DNA of 64,000 nucleotides from Platerodrilus igneus. Lineage: Eukaryota; Arthropoda; Insecta; Coleoptera; Lycidae. The position numbers were made by a program, and so were the translations under genes. Below the pieces are notes generated by a model. It did not search any database. It was not told the DNA's origin and worked only from the letters and a program-made list of their open reading frames with translations. Shown one piece after another: positions 21,420-33,339 of the stretch (position 1 is the stretch's first letter; every line of letters begins with the position of its first letter). The stretch lies in contig JARFIW010001109.1 in the NCBI GenBank assembly GCA_036346225.1, positions 1,162,501 through 1,226,500 of the forward strand, in the 5' to 3' direction.

Positions 21420-21975
21420 ACTGAATGTCGGAGGAGAAATAGGGTATATAATTGTAAAACAATAGAAGGGGACCGAACTGCATCTAACAAGAAAAAACAG
21501 CGCCTGTGATGAAAGACAATAAACATAGAAACACAAAAAAAATTGTTGAAAGAGTATGTGTGAAACACAGCGCAATATGCCTATGAAATACAGGCAGTTA
21601 GACAAACAGACAGAAAAACGGTAGCAGCCTTTTGGAATGCTGTGCTTCAGATGTATGAGGATGATAGCATGGACAGACAAAGTTAATAACAAATAGGTTA
21701 TAGAAATAGTAGGGGAAAAAAGATATCTGTGGTAAAAAAATTGAAGAAATAGAAGGGAAGAATACGTTCTAGAGCGTTTTTGGGGAATAGTATGGGATAT
21801 ATTACAAGCAGAGATAGGGAAAAGGAGGTAGATGTAGACCTAGATCATATAGTGATAAATGCAGATTGTGCAAATTTCAGGGAAATGTGTAGGTTAGTTC
21901 AGAATAGGAAACAATGAGAGTACGCGTCTAGCCAGTTCCAGGACTGAAGACCTAATGATGATGGTATTGGTAATA
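21420..21975 (+). mobile_element. RTE-like LINE 3' end fragment
   Basis: Reverse complement of the sequence at 31660-32215: ACTGAATGTCGGAGGAGAAA, AAACAATAGAAGGGGACCGA, CAGGGAAATGTGTAGGTTAG, and a terminal ATGATGATGG. It continues the LINE tail interrupted by the two SINEs. Non-coding. Confidence 0.8.
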
Positions 21976-21987
21976 CAAGATACTGGC

Positions 21988-22262
21988 GGCTCCGTGGCGT
22001 AGTTGGTATGCGTGTGACTACTATGCCCAAGGTCCCGGACGTCGAATTCAGACAGTCCGTTTGAAAAATGTTAGGCGAGCATTTTTCACAAAAATACGCC
22101 CTCGTTCGAATAAGAGGTAAAATGTAGGTCCCATATATGGGTATTGTCAAGTTCTTTGCTTGGATCAGCAAGGATTCGGCAAAATTCAAAATTTTCCAGG
22201 TAAAAAAGAACTCGCCTCCTGACCAATGTAGAACCTTCGGATGGACCAATGGAAAAGTCAAG
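21988..22262 (+). mobile_element. tRNA-derived SINE, copy 3
   Basis: Forward copy starting GGCTCCGTGGCGTAGTTGGT. The B box is damaged (GGACGTCGAATTC), and the body TTGAAAAATGTTAGGCGAGC, TACGCCCTCGTTCG and TTCAAAATTTTCCAGGTAAA follows. It begins just after the terminal ATGATGG of the LINE fragment. Confidence 0.85.
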
Positions 22263-22454
22263 TGTAATGTAATACAATATACGTGCCCCATATTAGATAC
22301 AGTCACTATATATTTTATGAAAAGAAACATTATCGCCGTACAAAAAAAAGAGCAATTGCAGCATATCAGAAACAGTATAAGTATACATTTGCGTATTATC
22401 TAATACTTTGTAGATCTTCAGCACTATGCACTAGTTGACTCGAAAAGCCCCTCC

Positions 22455-23055
22455 CCCCCCTCCAACGAAAAGGACTTCGTTAGTGCTTTTTAGTGCTTCT
22501 AAGCTCATCGTTAGTGTTCTCATTTTCAATAACCGAAAAAAACCATGGGGAGTGTAACCTAACGGCCAAATTTCAGATTTTTTAAGAAACGAAAATGCCT
22601 GTAGACAGTGTTTCTTTAGTGCCGCAAAAAATTTGTGCTAGTGATCTAATGAATCTCAAAAATACAAAAAAATCTCAGTGGGTAACAGCGTAATAGTCAG
22701 TTTTTAAATTTTGTAGAAACGAAAATGCTCACAGATAGTATTTAAGTAGTGCTCTTTAGTGCTTCAATGTCCATCGTTAATGCCCTTATGGTTTCCGAAA
22801 AAACGGAAAAAACGTAGGAAAGTCAGCTCGCCGGTCGACTTAATTTTTAAAAAGTAAAAGTGCCAAAAGATAATGTTTTGTTAGAGCTCTTTAGTGTGAC
22901 AAAAACTATTGTTAGTGCTTTCATGGTTTCTGGAAAAACTTAGACAAATCGTAACGCGAAAAATCTTAACGGTCAATTGTTTAATTTTTCAAAAAATCAA
23001 ATTTCCTATGAATAGTGCATTGCTACTACTCTTTAGTGCAACAAAATTCATCCCT
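22455..23055. repeat. Second array of GTTAGTGC-type tandem units
   Basis: About four units of 130-150 bp share CTTTAGTGC, CGTTAGTG, CATGGTTTC(C/T)GAAAAAAC and TAACGG(C/T)CAA. It is related in motif to 18290-19135 but more diverged. Confidence 0.7.
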
Positions 23056-24484
23056 CCTTAAAGATAGGATTAACAACCCCAGTAACTGGTTCCTTGTATT
23101 TCTGTGCGAGCAACATTACTGTAACTGAAGTTTGTTTTCAAGCCTTGGCAGCAGTAGTTAACAACCTGCTTTCTTGAGCCGCTAGTGCGCTTAGACTAAT
23201 AACTACTACGCAGAAAAAGCAAATTAAGAAAGTGTTTAAATTCCAAGATTGGGTTACACGTCTTATTAAATTTATGTGTAAACCACATGTATGTAAATAG
23301 CCCTTTACATGATTTTGTTCTGATACTTGAAATTTTTATTTTAATTATTAAACACGTTGGGCCAACATTGACTAATTGTGTATGGTATCTTTAGTATCTT
23401 ATTTTATTGGTGTATTAGAATCAAAAGAATCCACTTGAGAGGAGTCGAAGTAGGTGACGTTAAAGTAAACCGTTTATTCTATTAGATTGTTTGTCAGGAA
23501 TGTGTAAGTGCTTGTCGCTCTATCATGGTTATCCTAGGTACCTGATGCTGTTCTAACTGGGAATGATCACCTACGTAGTATATTCATTTAGTCAACGTAG
23601 CACTAATTTTGGTCAACAAAAAATAATAAACATTTTTAATCTGCAAATTTCAACAATATGAGATGTATTACAGGTGAATATAACGTTACGTTACGAATTT
23701 CGATTTGTCCAGAAGGGACGAGAATTGTGTTACACTTTTAGTGGTACACCGACTAACTAAGTGGTGTGAGAGTGGGGTCCTATGAAAAAATATGATAAAA
23801 ATTATAGAATGTAAAATGACCAAAATATAAACCTACTTTACAAATACCAATTACACGAAAGGCTTTACTAGTTGTCAAAATTAAAGGCGCCAAACCATCT
23901 CGTCACAGCGATTTCTTTTATATTGTCGCTACCCAGAAGACTGCTATTCCGGATAGGTCTCGGTGCGGTATTAGTAAAATTTTTGTCCCCTCCTCCTTTA
24001 CCATCCTCAACCATACAAAAATACTCGTTAGCTTTTTGCCAAATTAAAACAATTTTTTTTAAATAACGACCTCTTTTAAATATGAATTCATCACTGGGGT
24101 AGCTGGATATCCTTTTACAATGATCATCTTTACCTATCTTTTAAATAACTCCAAATTATATTTCATCCAGGTGTAAACTCTATTAATAGTAAAGCTCAAA
24201 AATATAAGTGCACATACACTGACTTAAAAACAAATGTAATCTATCTCCAATGACTAGGTATTATTAACAGAACGCCTTTAAAGAAAACCTTAATCCCAGT
24301 TTCCTAAATTGCTTTATACGATGTTTTAAATTCTACTTATTTGGAAATGCTCTTAACAATATAACCTAGAAAAAAAGTGCAATACTAACTTCCTCTTTCG
24401 CCATCCCAATGTCTATTAAAAATACTAAATCTTCATAAAGAAATCAACTAGTAACACATCCTACAAATAAAGCTTGCGTATACT

Positions 24485-24570
24485 GTTGACTATATCACCG
24501 CACGCGAGCTGAGCACAAAACAGACTGACAGAATTGCAGTTGACTATATCAAAGTACACGAGCTGGAAAT
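24485..24570. repeat. Two-copy direct repeat, about 54 bp apart
   Basis: GTTGACTATATCACCGCACG and GTTGACTATATCAAAGTACA start about 54 bp apart. Each is followed by CGAGCTG and an ACAAACTGA-like segment. Confidence 0.6.
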
Positions 24571-25059
24571 AGAACAAACTAAGAATCGCGAGAAATTCCA
24601 ACTCATTTTTTGTGCTACCCAAAAATCTATACTTTCATTGGACACACTAAATTTAGAGATTATTTTACATTCAAAACTCAAAATACACAATTCCATTGGT
24701 TAAAGACATCATTAACGTTTTTCAACACACGAAGAATAGGAAATGGAAGTGTATAAATAAAATTTCAAATTCTCCCAAAGACATTTGTTAGTGCTCACCA
24801 TAGCCTAAGGAATCACCTTGCAGTGCTCCCCCATAGCCTGCAAACCCTTCAACGAGCAGCGCTCTTTATATCCTGCTATTCTACAACACGCAGTGCTCCT
24901 CCGACGGTGACGCTGTCCGACGCCGTACCCAGGGCACGTCATTCTAAGTCATCAATCCATAGTTAACAAACCACGTATGAACGTTAAGCTCCGTTCTATA
25001 CTATACCGACAAGTCGTTATTGTGATTGCATCCGTCAAACTCTACCACCGGGACGATAT

Positions 25060-25470
25060 TCCCGTAGAGGCATCACTACCATGAAGCCTGCCGAAGAGTT
25101 CAGAAGACAACTGAAGACCTTCTAAACCCTCTATACTTGTATATATTGTAAATTAGTAGTTTTTAATTTCATATCATAATTCTTTGTAATGTAACGTTGA
25201 TCTACAATTAAAACACAAAGCCTTCCGGAGAGATTCGAAGACCACCGAAGATGTTTGGACCTCTTCAATATTTCATATTTCCTTACTATCGTTGTTCAAG
25301 TTCGCACTGGGCCTCATAAGCAACTTCCGAAGCATTCCGAAAAAATCCGAAGACTTATACACCCCGTTAAACTGTACATACATTCATTAGATCAGTGTTT
25401 AAGTTTACTTCTGGTTTCACAAGCAACCATAAAGCCATTCGAAGACTTCCGAAGATTACCGAAGACTTTC
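25060..25470. repeat. Dispersed CCGAAGACTT-type repeats
   Basis: Four blocks begin near 25085, 25219, 25319 and 25430. Each holds two or three CGAAGA(C/T) or CCGAAG motifs, often following AAGC, with AT-rich spacers of about 80 bp. They may be a decayed tandem repeat. Confidence 0.5.
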
Positions 25471-27555
25471 GAGTTGCACAAACTATTAAAATTATTCAAT
25501 TTCACTTTATTTTATGTATTTATGAAGTTTATAACTATATTTGCTTGTAATTATTAAACAAATAATCAAGCAAAGTCTACATGCTTTCAGATAGCGCCGC
25601 ACGCGATAACAATACATTAATACACATATATTTTTAAATGTTTCAAAAGTTTTAGGTTACCCTTTTCAATAATTTTAGAGTTAGAGTAAACAAAACTATT
25701 ACCATCGCTGTACAAACCAATTACTATTTATTTTTATAATTTCAAATCTACATATTTATCAAGCGTAAACAAAAAGGAAAAACTCAACAGTATTCACAGT
25801 TATAAACTCCACTCACTGGCTGCTTAGATTAATTAAGCACATTCATAGACACCAATGATTCACCTGTTTACTAACTACTGGTACGTTTGGCCACCACCAT
25901 TTAATCTATTCGAACTCCAGCGTTTGCTGAAAAGGTAAAAGCCCACTAATCACCTTTGTATGGATTAATGCCCTTTCCCCGATACTTGACCGACGCGAAT
26001 ATTATTCCATTATACTACGTGCGTGAACTTTCTGGCCTGCTTGTCCAGAAAAGTTCAAAACAATTGGCCATCGGCCACCTCGTTGAAGAGATCGGCCTAT
26101 GGTCTCCCGTCTACCCTCCGCTGTTACTTCATCATCATTTTTTTCGTAACTTTGTTTACTAATTTCGAACTTATTTGTTATATCCCACTTTTTCCTCTCT
26201 TTTAAAAATTCTGTTATCACACTTTGTGCGTCTAAAGCTGTTTCTATGGTCAAGTTGAATGTCTTCAGTTTGTGTGAACGCATTAATTTTATGACGTTTT
26301 ATGATTTCGTGGTTTTTTGAACCCCTCATTTGAATTTATACAAATATTATTTTAGACAATGATGTCCCCAATTTTATTGATAATTCTTCTAATTAAACAC
26401 GAGTGTTAATTCACAGGCGTTATTGGGGTTTATAAAAAAAAATGTACTGTATGCTTTTCGGTTTAATTATATGTCCTAATTCAATATTCTATTGAAATAG
26501 TCATGGTACTAAATGTTTATCACCCAGGCTTTTATAAATTGTTCAGGGTGCTTAAGCTTATTGAACTAACTGAAATTATATAAATTTATTTCTACGCACT
26601 AATGTGTACTTAAGTAATGCGGGAGTGTTACTAATGGTAGAAAATAGTTTTGTTCGAAACATAATGCGTTCGTCAAATTTCATTCTTTATATACGCTTAA
26701 TTTCGCGACAATATGCAAAAGAGCGCACAATTTACCCGTTTAGCTCCATCTTAGTGAGTTGGTCGAGAAATAAGTACGGAAGTCCTTTTATTTTTCAATA
26801 AAGGTTTTTTTCCATTTTTAAGCACATTTAAGGACGTATATTCTATTTCTAGTAGCCGTGTTTGATTAATTTTATTTTAACAAAATATGTACAATAATCA
26901 CATACCTTAGTGTTCGTTCTTGTAACACCATTTTGACCTTCATCTCGTATTGCATAAATAATACTCCACAACTATTCATCCATGTTGCCCCAGTCGCTCA
27001 TGCAGACTAAATTTTGTATAGGGTTAGAAAATTTGAATAATGACACTCATTATTCTATTAACCCAATGGATTTATTAACATATTCGCGAGGTACTTCCTA
27101 TAAAATATCCGTGGTATTAAGTCGTTATTTAACTTTGTCTCCACGCAATTCATTTGAGATTTTTTAATTGAGAAAAATTGTGCGTAGTTTCTGAAGTAAA
27201 AAACAAGTACTACACGCTGATAATTTTGCTCTAAATAAAACACTTCCCACTCTGTTTAATTTTAATTTTGTGCAAATTACCACTAAATAAAATGACATGT
27301 GCTATTATTCTAATAGTCTTGTCCATGAGATTAGGACAAGTGTTTGTCCTTAAACAAGCGGAAATTAATTTATAGCCAATAAATTAGTTTAGAGTTGCGA
27401 CATAGACATGGTGTCTTTATCTTCTGAGAGCCCTCAAACCCAAAATTAATTTAGGTTAGTGATGATTGTCAGAAAGTTTGCCTTCTACATATGTAATTTA
27501 TACCAGCACCTACTCTTCGTTTATACAGACCCAATTTTTAATGTATATACAATAC

Positions 27556-27783
27556 TTTTCCAATGCTCTACCCGAAGGTACTGCATTGGACAGGAGACGG
27601 TTTTTTTTTACCTGAAAAATTTTGAATTTTGCCGAACTCTTGCTGTTCCAAGCAAGGTAGGGATCCTCACACACGGGACCTCTATTTTATCTCTCATCCG
27701 AACGAGGGTGTATTTTTGTGAAAAATCCTCGCCTAACATTTTTCAAGCGGACCGTGTCGGGATTCGAACCCGAGACCTTGGGC
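27556..27783 (-). mobile_element. tRNA-derived SINE, copy 4, 5'-truncated
   Basis: Same body as copies 1-3, with an intact B box region (GGTCTCGGGTTCGAATCCCG on the minus strand). It stops in the tRNA head at CGCCCAAGG, so the A box is missing. It also lacks about 20 bp beside the CGTTAAAGATCCC segment. Confidence 0.85.
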
Positions 27784-28267
27784 GAAATTTATTGTAAGCA
27801 AACTTTCTTTCGAGTTTAAATTTTTATTCATGCATCTCACGGCATTCTAGAGTTAGAGCTATTAACTGTTTATTAATTTTCAACTAAAGTCGAATTTGAC
27901 AAACGGTCATATTTCTAGATAAAAATATATTTATGTTGAGGGTTGTCCAACTAAAGCGTCACTTTCGCAAAACTTTAAGAGATGCAGAAAACTGTTTTAT
28001 CTAGTACTATCAAATTATATATTAATTATTCAACTGCCCTTAGGCAATTCAGAGTATCTATAAAGAAGCAGCGTGAGATAATAAGTCACTTGAGAGTTAT
28101 TATAACGCTCTGGGTTCGTACTAAAAAAGTGAGCAAAAGTTACGGTACAAATATGCAATTACGCATAAAAAAACGTATTACGAAAAGCAACACTTTTATT
28201 CAATTGAAATGTTACAGAAGCTTCCAAAGTTAGGAAAGGTGTTAGAAATGAGCTCCCATCTTGATGC

Positions 28268-28390
28268 ACTATTTATACACAAACACGCGTGCGCGCATAC
28301 ACAGACACACACGCACGCGAGTATGTATGCACGCATACACGCACGCACTCATACACGCACCCACGCACACACACGCATATATATATATAT
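28268..28390. repeat. (CA)/(CGCA)n microsatellite
   Basis: ACACGCACGC-type repeats with a TATATATATATA end that abuts the hairpin at 28392. Similar in make-up to 6387-6525. Confidence 0.9.
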
Positions 28391-28391
28391 A

Positions 28392-28610
28392 TTAATAGTT
28401 ATTAAGATGAAATAAAAACCCAACTTTGTATTTAAAGTTGAATTACCATTTCAAATCGAACTAGTAATTGAAAACCACTAAAAGAACGGCTACAGCAGGA
28501 CTTGAACCTGCAACCTCTGATTTTCTTTTGGTGGTTTTCAATTACTAGTTCGATTAATAATGATTCAACTTTAAATAAAAGTTAATTTCATTCATCTTAA
28601 TAACTATTAA
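28392..28610. repeat. Hairpin with half a tRNA at its tip
   Basis: Two inverted arms of about 90 bp start and end with TTAATAGTTATTAAGATGAA and its complement. They carry AAACCACTAAAAGAAC, AATTGAAAACCAC and CGAACTAGTAATTG. The loop (28488-28524) is the 3' half of a tRNA-like sequence on the minus strand, with anticodon stem ATCAG, T-arm GCAGGTTCAAGTCCTGC and acceptor TGTAGCC. Each arm equals the sequence downstream of the full tRNA-like unit at 34460. The structure is therefore two copies of a SINE body head to head around one truncated tRNA head. Confidence 0.8.
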
Positions 28611-28651
28611 TATATATTAACATTCATTGCATTCCAAATGTGGATTATTCT

Positions 28652-28655
<4 letters not shown>

Positions 28656-28699
<44 letters not shown>

Positions 28700-28700
28700 A
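28656..28700. repeat. (TA)n microsatellite
   Basis: TA repeats between the tRNA hairpin and family A arm 3. Confidence 0.95.
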
Positions 28701-30761
28701 GTTGTGGATTTAAAAGGTTGAATCAGTGGGAAACAATAAAATTTCAACAACCCTGTATATAGAAAAGAAATTATTTACGCGCAAAATTAATTTAATTCAT
28801 TTAGGGAAAACGGACGAGTATTAACGTATTTTTATATTTAATAATTGAAATGGTAAAATTACATAAAGAAAAAACAGTTTTAAAGCAAATACAAGTTCAA
28901 GGATACGCATAATTAACCATAAGTTATTTGAATTCAACACGTATAAGCATAAGGGAACGTGCTGTGTAAGAAAATCAATAATTCCAAGGCAAATGTATTT
29001 GTTTTATACAGATGCCAAGAAGCATAAAGTCCAAGAAGTTGTTATGTTCAAACCATTGATAATTAACAGAAACACCTGCATTTTAAAAGGTTACATTCGA
29101 AGAAGTCGAGCGGATGTTAAGATAGGATTTTATAGAAAATATTTTTAACCGTCAGTTTGGTATAAACAACAAGGCTAACAAACATCTTAAAGAGCGAGGG
29201 AAATGCACAATCGGTTATACACAACAGATAGACGCAGATATAAAAGCGTTGGGATTGAAAATGCACGTACCATATGCACGTGGAGTTAAGATTGGATGTC
29301 ATCAATATCGATTTTCTGTAACTCAAGTGGGGTTTTGAACGAGACAGCAATCATGCATCAAACAAGGATAAACAGATTAGGTGGAGTTTATGACGGCAGA
29401 GAATCTTATCATTGGTTGAAAGTGGACAGTGTTCCGAACGCAGATACACGCGAAGGTGAAAGCGAATCGGGATGATACAGCATGTAGCACGCTACAAAAT
29501 TTTACGAATTTCGAGACGGTTATATTCAAAATTTTGGGAATTAGATTTGAAAATAAGCTTTTCGCTGGAAGTGCGTCCACTAAGGGGGTTTTGAAAGCAT
29601 ATAAATACTCAACCTAGGTTATAGAGGTCCTCTTATCTTCTCTTCGCTTCTATGTTACTTTACTTCGATAAAGTAAAGCTTTCTGCGAGTATTTTATGTG
29701 ATTATATTACCATAAATATAAAGGTTGAAAGTGTAAAACAGTAGTAGCGGACATCTAATTATTGACGTGAAGTACGTGTAGCGCATATTAAATTAATAAA
29801 GGTCCGGCTACTACTATACAAAGCACGAAAATCAATAAATGGAAGCATGATATATGTGGGGTAAGCAACACAAATAATCAAGTTTGTATGCATGATATAT
29901 GGAATGTTACTATGAGACGAGGCGCTTAACCCGCAGAGGTGAGAGACGGTGGAGGCCTGTAGATTCGCTGAGTAGCACGGTGATTGGAAACGAAGCCGAG
30001 GTGTTCTGGCAATCATCTTCGAAGGAAAGGAAGCCTGAAGAATTCACCAAGTAATTTATTTGAAATTTCTGTTGTATGTGAAATTTTTGTGCTGTGTGGT
30101 TGACTTTCTTTGGGGCATATTTATGGTTGTAGAAACTTATTAAAAAAGATACATGTACTGGACAACTTATTGAGGTTAAATATTGAAAAAGGGTGTATTG
30201 AAAACATTCAAAATTTTATTCAGGATATAAATTGAATTGTAAAGGGTAAACGGGTCTGTTAATTTTGTTTTAATTTATGCAAGGTGTAAAGGCATATACA
30301 AACTAAACTGGGTTATTATGAGCTTACCATACTCCAGTGTGCAGTCAATTTAGGGTAACATGTGGGGCCTATCTACTCATATCTCATTGAATTTGTTTGA
30401 AAATAATTAGAAAAATCAAGGACTTTAAAAACATACCATATTTTGAGTTTTATAATTAGTGTATCAAACTGTTTTTAACACACGTGAATATATTTTATCT
30501 GTTAATAGCTGTAAATAAAAGGTTGTATGATTGTATTATTTGGTGATTTTATTAAATGGTGTGCGAGTGTGAAAGAGGTATGGTTGTAAATTTAGGTATT
30601 CGAGAAGAAACACTAAGCTAGCCAGGGAAGCTGAAGGAGTTTTACAGCGAAATAAAAGGGTAAGGATTTTTTTTTTAAATTTTTGAATTTTGTAAAATCT
30701 TTAACCCTGAAGGGGCACGAATTTTAAAAGAGAATCTAGAAACTGTCCCGACTTTTACGGC
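28701..30761 (+). mobile_element. Family A repeat arm 3
   Basis: Homologous to 2362-4477. Landmarks: ACAACCCTGTATATAG (28768), TTCAAGGATACGCATAAT (28898), CAATATCGATTTTCTGTAAC, a TATAAATACTC promoter-like motif (29599), CCAAGTAATTT at the splice-donor-like site (30045), CATGTGGGGCCTATCTACTC (30360), GTAAATAAAAGGTTGTATG (30511) and AAGGGGCACGAATT (30708). It ends in GGCAATATATA. It forms the left half of a palindrome with 30822-31655. No coding sense. Confidence 0.75.
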
Positions 30762-30770
30762 AATATATAT

Positions 30771-30821
<51 letters not shown>
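30762..30821. repeat. (TA)n at the centre of a family A palindrome
   Basis: About 60 bp of TA with two TACATA interruptions, between GGCAATATATA on the left and ATATTGCACTG on the right. The flanks are inverted copies of GCAATATA. Confidence 0.95.
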
Positions 30822-30824
<3 letters not shown>

Positions 30825-31655
30825 CACTGTATTCCTTTCGAGCCCCAATGTTGGGCTTACATAAAAGTGTTCTGAATTCCGTTTTGGGAAGAAGCTCCAC
30901 TGTTGGATCTACAAAAAATGCTCTGAACATTTCGTATAATTCGTGCCCCTATTTGAGTTGATATAATACTCACTGAAAAATAACAAAAAACTCCACTAAT
31001 TTTCACCTAAATAAATTTTTGAGTCCAGCTTTGATTACGAAGTGTTTTAGTTGAGTACCTTCTAAAGATGCTTTCCAAACTGACACTCTACGGCTAGCTC
31101 TGCACACTGCTTCTCCATGGATACTCACCACAGCTACCCATTCTCTCAACAACCTTTATAATTAATAAAAAATATAATAATTATTCGACAAAAACATGCA
31201 ACCCTTTTATTCTGACAGAATAAATAATAAATTCACACAATCTCAATATTTACAATATTTGTCCAAGTTAAACATTTCATACCCCTACTCGATAATAAAA
31301 TCATCAACCTTATATACCCGCGATTTTATGCTCCTCTACATTTCATTGTTTTATTTTAAAGTAGAAGGGCCTATCCCAGAACCTTAATTTATTTTCCCCT
31401 GGTCTATGGTGAGCTCAGTATAAACCTTATTATGTGTGCACAAATTTTTGCACTTAAAAATTATACAAAAGACCCGTTTACCTATTACATCTGTGAAATA
31501 TTATACAAGCATTTACTCCCTCAGATTTATAATAAAATAATAAATACATAAGTTAATAAAATTAATTTTCGGTTCATAAAACTTTTCACCAAATAAAACT
31601 CAAATCACTAATAGTTTATATAAATCAGCACAGCACAACAGTTTCAACAAGAAAT
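30822..31655 (-). mobile_element. Family A repeat arm 6, inverted partner of arm 3
   Basis: Read on the minus strand, the landmarks appear in the same order as arm 3: CTGTGCTGATTTAT (near 31640), GGTAAACGGGTCTTTTG (31470), GAGCTCACCATAGACCAG (31410), GGATAGGCCCTTCTACTT, TGTAAATATT and AATAAAAGGGTTGCATG (31200), GAGCTAGCC (31090), AGGGGCACGAATTA (30955), then primer-site-like repeats. It is cut off at about 31655 by a LINE tail. Confidence 0.75.
30838..30930 (-). repeat. Two tRNA-Lys primer-site-like units
   Basis: On the minus strand CAGAACACTTTTATGTAA is followed by GCCCAACATTGGGGCTCGAA, close to the complement of the 3' part of tRNA-Lys (GCCCAACGTGGGGCTCGAA). The preceding unit is CAGAGCATTTTTTGTAGA then TCCAACAGTGGAGCTTC. 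These correspond to the 40 bp units at 6738-6878. Confidence 0.65.
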
Positions 31656-31659
31656 ATTT

Positions 31660-32215
31660 GTTCATCATCATCATCAGGTCTTCAGTCGTAGAACTGGTTA
31701 GACGCGTACCATCATTGTTTCCTATTCTGAACTAACCTACAGATTTCCCTGAAATTTGCACAGTTTGCATCTATAACTATATGATCTAGGTCTACATCTA
31801 CCTCTTTTTTCCTATCTCTGCTTTTGTAATATATCCCATACTATTCCCCAAAAATGCCTCAGAACGTATTCCGCCCTTCTGTTTCTCTTTTTCCCCAGAT
31901 ATTCTTGTTCCCCTACTATTTCTATAACTTATTTGTTATTATCTTTGTCTGTCCATGCTATCGTCTTCATACATCTGAAGCACAGCATTTCAAAAGGCTG
32001 CTACCGTTTTTCTGTCTGCGTTTCAGACTGACCGTATTTCATAGGCATACTGTGCTGTGCTCCACACATATGCTTTCAACTATTTTCTTCTTGTTTTATG
32101 TTTGTTGTCTTTCCTCATAGGCGCTGTTCTTTCTTGTTAGATGCAGTTCGATCACCTTCTATTGTTTTACAGTTAAATGCCCTATTTCTCCGACCTTCAG
32201 TGGTTGTGAAGGGAG
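31660..32215 (-). mobile_element. RTE-like LINE 3' end
   Basis: The plus strand begins with CATCATCATCATCAGGTCTTC (the 3' end of the element) and continues GACGCGTACCATCATTGTTT and TTTCCCTGAAATTTGCACAG. It ends at CCGACCTTCAGTGG. It matches 8440-8845, 60668-60905 and the reverse of 21420-21975. Confidence 0.8.
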
Positions 32216-32710
32216 GTAAGCAACCTGTGACTGCCAAGTTCCCCCAACACTTAACCATTTAGCTATTTAATATATTTTCCAATTTATCTTTTCTCACAGT
32301 CAACATTAGTTGCAGATATATCGCAACCAACAACTAGTTGTTTATACCAATCATCAGATTTATTTGCGCTTATTTTTTCGTCATTAGGTTTTCCGTCTCA
32401 AAACTGGTTGGACACGTACCTGCACTTATTTATATTCTGAGCTAGCCTACATAGTTCCCTGAAATTCTCACACTGCATGGGTATTCAGCTCGTTCCCCTT
32501 CTATTGTTTTCTAATTTTATGCCCTATTTTACCAAGATTCGGTGAAGAAGGTTAAGCAACCTGTGGCTACCAAGATCCCCCAACACTTAGACATTTGCCG
32601 AAATAATGGTTTTCCAGTAAATCCTTTCACACACTTAACATTATTCGAGAATATTGCTCAACCAATTCTTGTAGTTACTTATAATAATCATCATGTTTAA
32701 GCACAGTTAT
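32216..32710 (-). mobile_element. LINE 3' UTR, two related units
   Basis: Reverse complement of 20270-20781. AGCAACCTGTGRCTRCCAAG and CAACACTTA(A/G)CCATTTAG occur twice (near 32220 and 32553). TTGTGAAGGGAGG at 32203-32215 is the uninterrupted form of the site that the SINE pair occupies at 20.8 kb. Confidence 0.75.
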
Positions 32711-32725
32711 TTCTTCGTCAATAGT

Positions 32726-33330
32726 TTATCCATCTTGGGATTGGTTGGATGCGTACCTCCATTGATTTCTATTCTGGGCTAGCCTACACATCTCCCTGAA
32801 ACCCGTACAGCCTACATCATTTACTATCTGTGTGCAGTATTTTAACCTAGGTGTACCTCTTCTTCTCTTTTTTCCTATCTCTGCTTCTAATGTATTCCGC
32901 ACTATTCCCTCATGCCGTAGTATGTGGCCTATCATCCTATCTCTCCTATTTTTTACCGTTTTCCGCATATTTCTTTTTTCTCCTACCATTTTTAGTACCT
33001 CTTTGTTCTTAACTTTGTCTGTCCATGATATTTTCATTATTCGTCTGTAGCACCACATTTCAAAGGCTTCTACCTTTTTCTTGTCCGCTTCTCCTACTGT
33101 CCAAGCTTCACAGCCGTACAGTGCTGTGCTCCACACATATGTTTTAAGCAATCTTTTCCTTGTTTCTATGTTTGTGGTCTTCGAGCACAGTAGTTGCTTT
33201 TTCTTGTTAAATGTAGCACGACCTTGTGCTAATCTTTGTTTTATATCTTTTGTGCTTTTCCCATCTTGCGTTATTTGGCTTCCTAGGTAGCAAAAATCCT
33301 TAACCTCTTGTAAGTTCTTGTTACCTTTAG
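32726..33330 (-). pseudogene. RTE-like LINE reverse transcriptase, C-terminal fragment
   Basis: About 200 codons are open from near 33330 to a stop at 32726. They read VKDFCYLGSQITQDGKSTKD, IKQRLAQGRATFNKKKQLL, KTYVWSTALYGCEAWTVGEA, FEMWCYRRIMKISWTDKVKN and GHILRHEGIVRN, ending in CRLAQNRNQWRYASNQSQDG. This is the domain after the RT palm in RTE-like endonuclease-reverse transcriptases. The palm and endonuclease are missing, so it is a 5'-truncated dead copy, although this part keeps its frame. Confidence 0.85.
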
Positions 33331-33339
33331 AGTATTCTT

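Larger units (their letters stand above)
23056..27555. other. Long unassigned stretch
   Basis: No transposon or gene identified with confidence. Notable parts are a possible minus-strand exon near 24021-23875, a two-copy 54 bp repeat (24485-24570), a cluster of CCGAAGACTT motifs (25060-25470) and a minus-strand open frame (26283-26002) with unknown sequence (SQRGGRWPIVLNFSGQAGQK-like region). None is called as a gene. Confidence 0.4.
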
